Shown in pieces: positions 1 to 5,564 of a DNA stretch of 5,564 nucleotides (its first letter is position 1; the number at the start of each line of letters is the position of its first letter). The notes under the pieces were generated by a model. It was not told where the DNA came from, made no database searches, and saw only the letters and a program-made list of their open reading frames with translations. Source of the stretch: an uncultured Salinimicrobium sp. (lineage in GTDB: Bacteria; Bacteroidota; Bacteroidia; Flavobacteriales; Flavobacteriaceae); the NCBI GenBank assembly GCA_946887025.1, contig CAMPJY010000159.1:1-5564 (forward strand), in the 5' to 3' direction. A program made the position numbers and the translations under genes.

Positions 1-58
1 TTTGAAGCTGCTATTTTTAACCTCCCATGGTTTTAATAGAAGTTTAACAGCCTTTTGT

Positions 59-77
59 CTATAAACACTCTTTATAG
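59..77. repeat. Perfect 7-bp inverted repeat with 5-bp spacer
   Basis: CTATAAA (59-65) and TTTATAG (71-77) are exact reverse complements separated by CACTC. It could form a small hairpin or be a dimer-binding operator. The stem is A/T-rich and no T-run follows directly, so it is a poor intrinsic terminator. A role is inference; a repeat this short can arise by chance in A/T-rich DNA. Confidence 0.45.
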
Positions 78-86
78 CCGTCGTCT

Positions 87-131
87 TTTCCTACAATTAT
101 TCTTCCAAAGGTTTTCTGAGAGGAAGTTTAA
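87..131 (+). promoter_or_regulatory. Conserved leader blocks, copy 1 (upstream of protease)
   Basis: Three short blocks occur here and again, in the same order, upstream of the SusC-like gene: TTTCCTACAA (87-96), CAAAGGTTTTC (106-116) and GGAAGTTTAA (122-131). The first two are identical in both leaders and the third differs at one base. Block spacing and distance to the start codon differ between the copies. The third block's core, GAAGTTTAA, also occurs at 39-47. An overlapping small inverted repeat, TTAAG-n5-CTTAA, lies at 128-142. These may be shared regulator sites or the remains of an old duplication; function is inferred. Confidence 0.3.
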
Positions 132-191
132 GACCTCCTTAACCATGCTTTCACATCTTCTTTAGAGGAAAGTACATATTTAGCAGGTAAC

Positions 192-222
192 TTTAGGACC
201 CAATCAATTTTTGCTATGTTTT
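192..222 (+). promoter_or_regulatory. Possible Bacteroidota-type promoter for the protease gene
   Basis: The Bacteroidota primary sigma factor recognises roughly TTTG (-33) and TAnnTTTG (-7), about 19-21 bp apart. Here TTTA (192-195) and TATGTTTT (215-222) are separated by 19 bp, and each differs from consensus at its last specified base. Transcription would begin near 229, giving a 5' UTR of about 95 nt. This is a by-eye match in A/T-rich sequence, so chance is a real possibility. Confidence 0.3.
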
Positions 223-324
223 TGATGCATTTTATATCATTTTCTGAATTAATCCGGGACTTTATTGAATGCAATAAGGTCTTTCTTATTTTTTACCCAA
301 ACCCAATCATTAAAACTAAAAATC

Positions 325-3300
325 ATGAAAAAACTATTACTCAGGAGTTTTGTATTCCTTGTTATGAGCGTATACGGAGTCGTCTCCCATGCGCAGACCT
401 CCCCGGAGGCCATTATTGAAAATCTCGGCAATGATACCCGGGTTGCCGAATTTACCATGGATTCCCTGAGAGGCACCCCCTCCCTGATAAAGATCAACCC
501 TAAAGAAACCCTTTCAGTCAGTGAAACTCCCGGTTTTCTGGCCAAAGTCCTGGAAACCGGCGAAAAAACCTCCTTTTCTCCCGAAAGCTCCCTTACCACC
601 CACGGCCTGGAAGTCCACAAGTTTCAGCAATACACCAACGGCATAAAAGTGGAACATGGAGTCTTCAAGGCGATTGTAAAGAACGGCAACGTACAGGCCC
701 TTACGGCCGAATATTACGCCCTTGCTCCCGACATCCCTTCCACAGCAGGCCTGAGTGAAGCCAATGCCCTCCAAAAGGCCCTGGACTTCATTGGCGCCAC
801 CACCTACGCCTGGGAACTTATAGAGAGCCTGGCCGATTCTCCGGAAAAAGTCGCTGCGCTTGAGGAGGTTTCTCCCAAAGGGGAACTGGTATTTGTCGAC
901 AACTATTCTACTGCGGAAATCGATCTGAGACTGGCCTATAAATTCAATATTTATGCTGCAGAACCACTTTCCCGGGACGATGTATATGTCGATGCCAATT
1001 CCGGGGAGATCCTGCTTAGGGACGCGATCATCAAGCACGCCGGGGGGAATCATACAACCAGGGAAGTTATTTCCACCGCAAAAGAAAATAAAAAGGCAGC
1101 CACTAAAAAGACGGCCGGTCCCCCCGTATTTTTACAGGCCACGGGAGATACCCGATATGCCGGCACCCGCAGCTTTGACAGCTCACAGGATGCGAACGGG
1201 AATTATGTACTGAAAGGGATCACCCCCAGCGGAGTAGAAAACGAGACCCTGTCCTATGAGGGCATTGGCGGCGTCCCCTTGAGTATTCCTGCCCTGGCCA
1301 CCCTGGCTACCCCCATAGCCGATGGGGACGGGGATCTGCTGAATTCCGAAACCGCAGACAATATCTGGAATGCCTCCGAGCACAGAAAAGATGAATTTTC
1401 CACCCTCAGCATCTACCCTCTGGCGAATGAGAGAAATAATGACGATATCGCCCTGGATGCGCATTGGGGGGCCGAAGTGGTCTTGAATTACTGGATGCAG
1501 GAGCACAATCGGCTGAGCTATGACGACAAAGGGACCAAGGTCTTCAATTATGTACACTACGGCGACGCCTATGACAATGCCTTCTGGAACGGGAGCGCGA
1601 TGACCTACGGGGACGGCAGCTACCAGGGCGGCACCAATCCCAACGGCAGCTTTGCCCCGCTTACCTCCATGGATGTATGCGCTCACGAAATAGGTCATGG
1701 GGTGTGTGAATTCACCGCCGACCTGGTCTATGCCAGTGAATCCGGCGCCATGAACGAAGGCCTCTCCGATATCTGGGCCGCTGCCGTGGAACATTATGTA
1801 CTTTCTGAAATAGATGCTTCCCTGGAATATGATCCCTGGGGAATCGGGGAACAGATAGATCAGACAGATGGAGGCGCCCCAGCGGGCAGTCCCGATTCCA
1901 GGGCCTTGCGCTGGATGGACGATCCAAAGGCGGAAGGGGCTCCCGATTCCTACGGAGGGCTAAACTGGCAGGATCCGAATTGTGATCCCAACCTGGCCAA
2001 TGACCAGTGCGGGGTGCATACCAATAGCGGAGTGCTTAACAAATGGTACTATTTCCTCGTCAGCGGAAGTGGCCAGGCCTTTTCTCCCGGATTCCAGAAG
2101 CAGGCAGCAGATGACCAGGTCACCGATGCCGGAAATTCCTATTCCGTGGAAGGCCTTGGTTTTGACAAAGCCTCTCAGATCACCTATCTGGCAGAGACCA
2201 TGCTTTCCCCCAATGCCACCTTCGCCGAAATGCGCGCGGCTTCCATCCTGGTGGCGCAGACCCTTTACGGCATCTCCTCGCCAGAGGAGCAGTCTACAAC
2301 CAATGCCTGGCATGCGGTGGATGTAGGAGAAGCTTACAAAACCGGGGATCCGAATACCATCACTTTCAGTTCGAAGAATGTACAGCTGTTTGAAGAGAAT
2401 AATGAAATTTCCGGTTGCGAGGACCTGAACGTCTATTCCCTTCTTATCGAAGGGGTGGAGATAGATCCTGCGGCCACGATCTCCATTAGCACCGCAGGCA
2501 GCACGGCCACCGCGGGAGAGGATTTTGAGCTGTCGGCGCAGGAGTTCAGCTTCACCGGAACTGAATCCCGGACTCTGACATTAACCGTTTATGACGACGC
2601 CGTGATCGAAGGCAGTGAAAGCATTGTATTATCCTTTATTTATAATGGGGAGCTGATGAGTCAGGAATATGCCATCTCAGATGATGATTTTGTTCCGCGT
2701 ACAGGGTCTGAACCCTTTGAACTGCTTGCGGAAGACTTTTCCGGAGCCGGGTTTGCCCCAGGCTGGACAAGCGTTTCCTTAAGTGAGGGTGTTAATGTAT
2801 GGCGTGCCAATGGAAATCTTTCGGCGGCCGGCAGGGCTTATATTACGGAAGGGCTGCTCGAGCTGCCGTTTTATGATCAGAACTCCCCCTCCCACACCAT
2901 CCTCAGGTCTCCCCTGCTCAATGCTGCCGGGGCTTCGGACGTCACGGTGAGTTTTGACTGGGAAGCCGGAGGTGAGATCGATGCCGTCGATCCCAGTGTG
3001 ATCTTCGACTATGGCGAATTCGTCTATTCCCTGGACGGCGCTACTTATACTCCGGTGCAGAAATTCGTAGGCGGAGGGGTTCTTGGCACAGAGACGGCCA
3101 GCGGCAGTTTCAGCGCTGTCTTCGAGGAGCTGGAAGGGAAATCCTTCTTCCTGGGCTGGAGATGGTTCAATGATACCAACGCCGGCAGCCAGTTCAGTTT
3201 TGCCATCGATAACCTGCAGGTCACTGCCCTGCCCGCAGGCATAGAAACAGCAGCCAATGAACAGGCTACAGCTGCCGTTAATGTGGGAAATACCGTCTAT

Positions 3301-4584
3301 TTCCTCAGTGCGACAGATAAGGCCCTTATAGGAAAGATCGAGAATGCCTCGGCAGATCTGGGCTGCGTCAGCCTGTCGGTCAACGAAGCAGGCAATGCTT
3401 CCGTGGCCTTCTCGGGAATCTCTTCAGAAAGACCCTCCAAAGCATTTGAGATAACCACCTCTAATCCCGATGCTACTTATGAGCTCACGCTATACTTTAC
3501 GGATGAGGAACTCTCGGCTTTTCCTGTGCCCGCAGAGCTGATCCCACTAAAGGTGAGCAGCAGCAATATTGACGATGCCGATGCAAGGCAGGGGAATTTT
3601 CAGCTGAACGGCGTGCTGACCGAGGTGAATTCTGAAGACCACTACCGCGCCTTTACCGGCAGCTTCAGCGGCTCGGGAACCTTAAGTGTAGTAACCGGCT
3701 TTAATTACTGTGAAGCTGTCCCTGCTCCTTGGAAAATGGCCGATATAGGTTCCGTAAGCATTCCGGGGGAGCTTTGTTACTCAGACGGCAGTTTTGAACT
3801 CACCGCCCAGGGGAACAGCATTTCAGGCAGGGAGGATGCCTTTTACTTCACCTACCAGGAAATTACGGGAAATACCGAGATCATCGCCCGGGTAACGGGA
3901 CTGGAAAACACAGGTTCCAACGTCCAGGCCGCAGTGGTCATCCGCGAAAGTCTTGCTCCCGGAGCGCGTTTTGCCATGACCGGCATCTCGGCGGGAGGCC
4001 TCCTTTCAGGAAATACGGTAAGCCTGAAATACAGGAAAGCGACAGACTCCAAAGTATTTGAATCCAATGCCACTTCGGTCTCTATTCCGGAATATGTCAG
4101 GATAGTGCGGGATGGGCATGAAATCACTTCTTACGTTTCCGATACCAATGGAAACTGGCAACAGCTGGGTAGTGTGAAAATGAACCTGTCAGAAACCCTA
4201 TATGTAGGCCTCGCAGGCACTTCTGCCAGCAATGCCACGGCGGTAGTCAGTTTTGAAGAAGTATCGGTGCAGGGCACTGTTTCCGCTGCCACCAAGCAGG
4301 CGCTGACTCAGAAGCAGCCCAAGGCCGGAAAACAGGAGGCTGGCCTTTCCTTTGAAATGTATCCTAATCCTGCCGTAAGCACTTTGAAGCTACGTGTCGC
4401 CGATCAATCTATCAGGAGACTGGCTGTTTATGACCTGAACGGGAAACTGGTGCAGGTGAAGGCCTATCCTTCCGGAGGTGCTGAGGAACAGCTGTCAGTG
4501 GAAAGTCTGGTGGAAGGGGTGTATATCATAAAACTTACTTCTGCAGAGGGTTCGGTATATTCCGGGCGGTTTGTGAAGGAATAG
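325..4584 (+). CDS. Secreted multidomain M4 (thermolysin-like) zinc metalloprotease with T9SS sorting domain
   Basis: The 1419-residue product is predicted to be an extracellular or surface zinc endopeptidase that degrades protein. Residues 1-23 form a Sec signal peptide with likely cleavage at SHA|Q. An FTP/PepSY-type inhibitory prodomain spans about 60-236 and a Lys-rich segment (252-263) probably marks the prodomain/catalytic junction. The M4 domain (about 268-670) has NAFWNGSAMTYGDGS (418-432), zinc motif HEIGH (454-458, catalytic E455), zinc ligand E478 in GAMNEGLSD, and HTNSG with catalytic H565, so it appears intact. After it come a Calx-beta-like module (about 717-772), a cleaved-adhesin/MAM-like beta-sandwich (about 798-968), an unrecognised beta-rich region (about 970-1130), a DUF1349-like concanavalin module (about 1138-1317), and a Por secretion tail (about 1342-1419: YPNP, VYDLNGKLV, LVEGVYIIKL). 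The T9SS would remove this tail and release or anchor the enzyme. It is much longer than thermolysin because of the added modules. ATG 325 is preferred over in-frame ATG 265 because it places the signal peptide at the N-terminus. The leader lacks a Shine-Dalgarno and is A-rich, usual for this phylum. M36 fungalysin was considered, but the HTNSG and NAFWNGS signatures fit M4. Exact borders of the C-terminal modules are estimates. Confidence 0.95.
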   Translation: MKKLLLRSFVFLVMSVYGVVSHAQTSPEAIIENLGNDTRVAEFTMDSLRGTPSLIKINPKETLSVSETPGFLAKVLETGEKTSFSPESSLTTHGLEVHKFQQYTNGIKVEHGVFKAIVKNGNVQALTAEYYALAPDIPSTAGLSEANALQKALDFIGATTYAWELIESLADSPEKVAALEEVSPKGELVFVDNYSTAEIDLRLAYKFNIYAAEPLSRDDVYVDANSGEILLRDAIIKHAGGNHTTREVISTAKENKKAATKKTAGPPVFLQATGDTRYAGTRSFDSSQDANGNYVLKGITPSGVENETLSYEGIGGVPLSIPALATLATPIADGDGDLLNSETADNIWNASEHRKDEFSTLSIYPLANERNNDDIALDAHWGAEVVLNYWMQEHNRLSYDDKGTKVFNYVHYGDAYDNAFWNGSAMTYGDGSYQGGTNPNGSFAPLTSMDVCAHEIGHGVCEFTADLVYASESGAMNEGLSDIWAAAVEHYVLSEIDASLEYDPWGIGEQIDQTDGGAPAGSPDSRALRWMDDPKAEGAPDSYGGLNWQDPNCDPNLANDQCGVHTNSGVLNKWYYFLVSGSGQAFSPGFQKQAADDQVTDAGNSYSVEGLGFDKASQITYLAETMLSPNATFAEMRAASILVAQTLYGISSPEEQSTTNAWHAVDVGEAYKTGDPNTITFSSKNVQLFEENNEISGCEDLNVYSLLIEGVEIDPAATISISTAGSTATAGEDFELSAQEFSFTGTESRTLTLTVYDDAVIEGSESIVLSFIYNGELMSQEYAISDDDFVPRTGSEPFELLAEDFSGAGFAPGWTSVSLSEGVNVWRANGNLSAAGRAYITEGLLELPFYDQNSPSHTILRSPLLNAAGASDVTVSFDWEAGGEIDAVDPSVIFDYGEFVYSLDGATYTPVQKFVGGGVLGTETASGSFSAVFEELEGKSFFLGWRWFNDTNAGSQFSFAIDNLQVTALPAGIETAANEQATAAVNVGNTVYFLSATDKALIGKIENASADLGCVSLSVNEAGNASVAFSGISSERPSKAFEITTSNPDATYELTLYFTDEELSAFPVPAELIPLKVSSSNIDDADARQGNFQLNGVLTEVNSEDHYRAFTGSFSGSGTLSVVTGFNYCEAVPAPWKMADIGSVSIPGELCYSDGSFELTAQGNSISGREDAFYFTYQEITGNTEIIARVTGLENTGSNVQAAVVIRESLAPGARFAMTGISAGGLLSGNTVSLKYRKATDSKVFESNATSVSIPEYVRIVRDGHEITSYVSDTNGNWQQLGSVKMNLSETLYVGLAGTSASNATAVVSFEEVSVQGTVSAATKQALTQKQPKAGKQEAGLSFEMYPNPAVSTLKLRVADQSIRRLAVYDLNGKLVQVKAYPSGGAEEQLSVESLVEGVYIIKLTSAEGSVYSGRFVKE

Positions 4585-4606
4585 CTTAGGCTGTTAATTA
4601 TTACCG

Positions 4607-4634
4607 AAAAGGCTGCCTGTGGGCAGCCTTTTTT
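4607..4634 (+). terminator. Intrinsic terminator of the protease gene
   Basis: A perfect 11-bp stem (AAAAGGCTGCC at 4607-4617 with GGCAGCCTTTT at 4622-4632) closes a TGTG tetraloop and runs into six T residues (4629-4634). It starts 23 bp after the TAG stop of the protease. This is a strong Rho-independent terminator. It separates the protease transcript from the SusC-like gene downstream. The A-run at 4607-4610 gives partial symmetry, but no long A-tract suggests a strong bidirectional terminator. Confidence 0.92.
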
Positions 4635-4699
4635 GTTTGGGCTTTTCAGGAAAGCACCGGCAATTGAAAATCCCTCAAGCTACTGCGCCTGCTGGGCCA

Positions 4700-4761
4700 A
4701 ATCTCCAGATTGCCGGCACTGCCGAGGCAGCCGGCCACATGCCTTCGGGAATCTGGAGATT
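4700..4761. repeat. Inverted pair of 12-bp palindromes (H0/H1) around a GC-rich hairpin
   Basis: AATCTCCAGATT (4700-4711) and AATCTGGAGATT (4750-4761) are exact reverse complements, so they can pair with each other as well as each fold alone. Between them, GCCGGC at 4712-4717 pairs with GCCGGC at 4730-4735, and TGC (4720-4722) pairs with GCA (4727-4729) above a two-base bulge. This head-to-head layout is the classic arrangement of paired REP units. The part of H1 beyond the 12-mer adds G4749-C4762 and, after a G/G mismatch, two further pairs. Confidence 0.65.
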
Positions 4762-4771
4762 CGCGCCCGGG

Positions 4772-4800
4772 TTGCGCTCAGATCTGGAGATCTGGCGCAG
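4772..4800 (+). repeat. Hairpin H2 with bulged T and TGGA loop
   Basis: The upper stem is CAGATC (4779-4784) with GATCTG (4789-4794) around loop TGGA. A single unpaired T (4778) follows on the 5' side. The lower stem is GCGC (4774-4777) with GCGC (4795-4798), extended by T4773-A4799 and a T-G wobble. The 4-bp lower stem, one bulged T, 6-bp upper stem and TGGA loop are the same design as H4 despite different stem bases. Confidence 0.65.
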
Positions 4801-4823
4801 CGGAGGCAGCGGAGGCAGCGGAG
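4798..4823. repeat. 9-bp tandem repeat CAGCGGAGG, about 2.9 copies
   Basis: CAGCGGAGG occurs at 4798-4806 and 4807-4815, then 8 of 9 bases at 4816-4823. It fills most of the spacer between hairpins H2 and H3, and a related string, GAGGCAGCC, lies at 4724-4732 in the matching spacer between H0 and H1. It is probably slippage or a recombination product within the array. Copy number may vary between strains. Confidence 0.75.
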
Positions 4824-4827
4824 CTAC

Positions 4828-4845
4828 GCGAGTCTGGAGACTCGC
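4828..4845 (+). repeat. Hairpin H3, 7-bp perfect stem, TGGA loop
   Basis: GCGAGTC (4828-4834) pairs perfectly with GACTCGC (4839-4845) around TGGA (4835-4838). It shares the central octamer TCTGGAGA with H1 and H2. No bulge or lower stem comparable to H2 and H4 was found. Confidence 0.65.
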
Positions 4846-4853
4846 AACTAAGG

Positions 4854-4878
4854 GGACTGGAGACTGGAGTCTCCGTCC
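4854..4878 (+). repeat. Hairpin H4 with bulged T and TGGA loop
   Basis: The lower stem is GGAC (4854-4857) with GTCC (4875-4878). T4858 is bulged. The upper stem is GGAGAC (4859-4864) with GTCTCC (4869-4874), and the loop is TGGA (4865-4868). Relative to the TCTGGAGA core of the other copies, both flanking bases have changed together (ACTGGAGT), preserving the pair. No T-run follows: the downstream bases are CAGCACAAAAAAC. Confidence 0.65.
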
Positions 4879-4941
4879 AGCACAAAAAACAAACCTCCAG
4901 CTCAAAAAGAAAAGCAGTACCCTTAATCAAAAGCTCCTGAA

Positions 4942-5028
4942 TTTCCTACAACGCTGACTTCCCGTCATCTAAATTCTCCGCAAAGGTTTTCCTCATTTTC
5001 CGGTAATCTTTCCTTAAAGGAAGCTTAA
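4942..5028 (+). promoter_or_regulatory. Conserved leader blocks, copy 2 (upstream of SusC-like gene)
   Basis: TTTCCTACAA (4942-4951), CAAAGGTTTTC (4981-4991) and GGAAGCTTAA (5019-5028) repeat the order seen at 87-131 before the protease gene. The last block ends 70 bp before the transporter start. An odd-length palindrome, TTCCTT-A-AAGGAA (5010-5022), overlaps the third block and could be a dimer-binding site. Shared control of the two genes is an inference from these matches. Confidence 0.3.
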
Positions 5029-5098
5029 ACTCATTCCCACCCCAATCCCTGCTTTAATCCTGAAATTCGCAGCCGAATAATTTAATGTAACCACAATT

Positions 5099-5564
5099 AT
5101 GAAAAATTCCCTACTGCTGCTTTTTGCGTTTTTTGTCGCCTTTTCTCCCCGGGCTTTTGCCCAGGAACAGACGGTGACAGGAACCGTTACCGACGAATCC
5201 GAAGTGCCTCTGCCCGGGGTTTCGGTGTTTGTCAAATCCACCACCCGTGGCACCGCCACCGATTTTGACGGAAATTTCAGTCTGCGCGTGCCGCAAGGCG
5301 AGGTCACCCTGGTATTTTCCTATCTGGGCTTTCAGCAAAAGGAAGTGCCGCTTAATGGGCAGACACAGCTGAAGGTTCAACTGTCGGACGATGTTCAGAG
5401 TCTCAACGAGGTGGTGGTCGTGGGCTATGGCACCCAGAAAAGAGCCAATCTCACCGGGGCCGTGGCCCAGATAGATGCCGAGGATATCGCCCTGCGACCT
5501 TCCCCCAACATCAGCAGTTCCCTGCAGGGGCTGCTTCCGGGATTCAATATCCAGGTCAACAACG
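5099..5564 (+). CDS. SusC/RagA-family TonB-linked outer-membrane transporter, N-terminal part
   Basis: The frame is open from ATG 5099 to the window end, giving 155 codons of a protein that in this family is usually around 1000 residues. Residues 1-21 form a signal peptide with probable cleavage at AFA|Q. Residues about 25-97 are a carboxypeptidase-D regulatory-like beta-sandwich (TVTGTVTD, PLPGVSV, GTATDFDGNFSL, VTLVFSYLGF), the extension typical of SusC-like proteins. NEVVVVGYGTQKRANLTGAV (103-122) is the hallmark family segment leading into the plug domain, and the LQGLLPGFNIQ stretch (142-152) lies in the plug. The family imports glycans or peptides through the outer membrane with TonB energy and usually pairs with a SusD-like lipoprotein, which would lie downstream outside the window. 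Substrate cannot be assigned; the secreted protease upstream makes peptides (RagA-like use) plausible but unproven. There is no Shine-Dalgarno, and the leader just before the ATG is ACCACAATT. No sigma or anti-sigma gene lies between the two genes. Confidence 0.93.
   Translation, partial: MKNSLLLLFAFFVAFSPRAFAQEQTVTGTVTDESEVPLPGVSVFVKSTTRGTATDFDGNFSLRVPQGEVTLVFSYLGFQQKEVPLNGQTQLKVQLSDDVQSLNEVVVVGYGTQKRANLTGAVAQIDAEDIALRPSPNISSSLQGLLPGFNIQVNN

Larger units (their letters stand above)
1..324. other. A/T-rich intergenic leader upstream of the protease gene
   Basis: No convincing coding sequence is seen here. The only + strand frames that open in it are an in-frame extension of the protease (ATG at 265) and a short frame starting at 216 that overlaps the protease start; neither looks like a gene. 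The stretch is clearly richer in A/T than the protease coding region. It contains a perfect short inverted repeat (59-77), three blocks also found upstream of the SusC-like gene (87-131), and a possible Bacteroidota promoter (192-222). No terminator for a preceding gene is visible, so the nature of the left neighbour is unknown. Confidence 0.7.
4700..4878. repeat. Array of five TGGA-loop palindromes (REP/BIME-like)
   Basis: Five hairpins share a tetraloop closed by C-G. They are H0 (4700-4711, loop TCCA, inverted relative to the rest), H1 (4746-4765), H2 (4772-4800), H3 (4828-4845) and H4 (4854-4878), each of H1-H4 with loop TGGA. Loops start at 4704, 4754, 4785, 4835 and 4865, giving spacings of 50, 31, 50 and 30 bp, which looks like repeated units of about 81 bp. 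Stem sequences differ between copies but pairing is kept. None is followed by a T-run, so they are not intrinsic terminators. They resemble REP palindromes mobilised by REP-associated tyrosine transposases; no transposase is in the window, so that link is inference. Confidence 0.7.
4635..5098. other. Intergenic region between protease terminator and SusC-like gene
   Basis: No credible gene is seen in these 464 bases. Several short frames cross it on both strands, but they are low-complexity Arg/Ser/Gly-rich translations of the repeat array, with no recognisable domain. Three parts are visible: a plain stretch (4635-4699), a GC-rich palindrome array with a 9-bp tandem repeat (4700-4878), and an A/T-rich leader (about 4881-5098) with the shared blocks and a small palindrome. 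No convincing -33/-7 promoter was found before 5099; TAATTTAA at 5078-5085 is only a partial match to the -7 element. Confidence 0.75.

Noticed and set aside
265..324. In-frame upstream ATG that would add 20 residues to the protease
   Set aside because: The extension would put polar and basic residues before an otherwise standard signal peptide that begins at ATG 325; the later start fits secretion.
216..419. 67-codon + strand frame overlapping the protease start
   Set aside because: It overlaps the protease in another frame, has no recognisable domain, and its second half is a frame-shifted reading of the protease gene.
1183..1794. 203-codon antisense frame inside the protease gene
   Set aside because: It lies entirely opposite conserved M4 catalytic sequence, has no domain and no leader; long antisense frames are common in GC-richer coding DNA. 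The same holds for the antisense frames at 249-620, 514-1053, 1712-1927, 1960-2313, 3045-3257 and 3852-4127.
4641..4655. Small GCTTT/AAAGC hairpin after the terminator
   Set aside because: Only five base pairs, unrelated to the TGGA-loop array; chance is the simplest explanation.
4700..4878. CRISPR array
   Set aside because: The repeated units are short palindromes with differing stems, not identical direct repeats of 25-40 bp separated by unique spacers, and no cas gene is present.
4700..4878. A series of intrinsic terminators
   Set aside because: None of the hairpins is followed by a T-run; the real terminator is at 4607-4634.
4619..4957. Overlapping short frames (up to 112 codons) in the intergenic region on both strands
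   Set aside because: They begin in the terminator or read through the palindrome array, give low-complexity protein, lack a supported start, and several overlap each other in different frames.
5078..5085. TAATTTAA as the -7 element of the SusC-like gene
   Set aside because: It matches only four of the six specified bases, has no -33 partner at proper distance, and lies very close to the ATG.
5014..5380. Two antisense frames opposite the SusC-like start
   Set aside because: They mirror the conserved signal peptide and carboxypeptidase-regulatory-like domain of a clear + strand gene.

Overview
The window looks like part of a marine-type member of the Bacteroidota, most likely Flavobacteriaceae with a fairly GC-rich genome. 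Four things point there: a large secreted protease with a type IX secretion (T9SS) C-terminal sorting domain, a SusC/RagA-type TonB-dependent transporter, A/T-rich leaders without Shine-Dalgarno sequences before both starts, and a possible -33/-7 promoter of the Bacteroidota type. The genus is inference only.

Layout, all on the + strand. 1-324 is an A/T-rich leader with no convincing gene; it holds a perfect 7-bp inverted repeat (59-77) and a possible promoter (about 192-222). 325-4584 encodes a 1419-residue multidomain preproprotein: signal peptide, FTP/PepSY prodomain, thermolysin-like M4 zinc metalloprotease with all key residues, several beta-rich adhesin or lectin-like modules, and a T9SS tail. 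A strong intrinsic terminator (4607-4634) closes this unit. 4635-5098 is intergenic and holds a GC-rich array of five short palindromes (4700-4878), followed by an A/T-rich leader. 5099-5564 is the N-terminal part of a SusC-like outer-membrane transporter that runs off the window.

Protease and transporter are separated by a terminator and about 500 bp, so they are probably transcribed separately. Together they suggest extracellular protein degradation next to outer-membrane import of oligomers, possibly peptides, but the transporter's substrate cannot be read from its N-terminus. Their leaders share three short sequence blocks in the same order, which may hint at common regulation.

The least explained element is the palindrome array. 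Each hairpin has a TGGA loop (TCCA in one inverted copy), the stem sequences differ but pairing is kept by matched changes on both arms, and the loops are spaced alternately about 50 and 30 bp. It resembles REP/BIME-type repeats more than a terminator or CRISPR. No complete new multi-gene system is visible.
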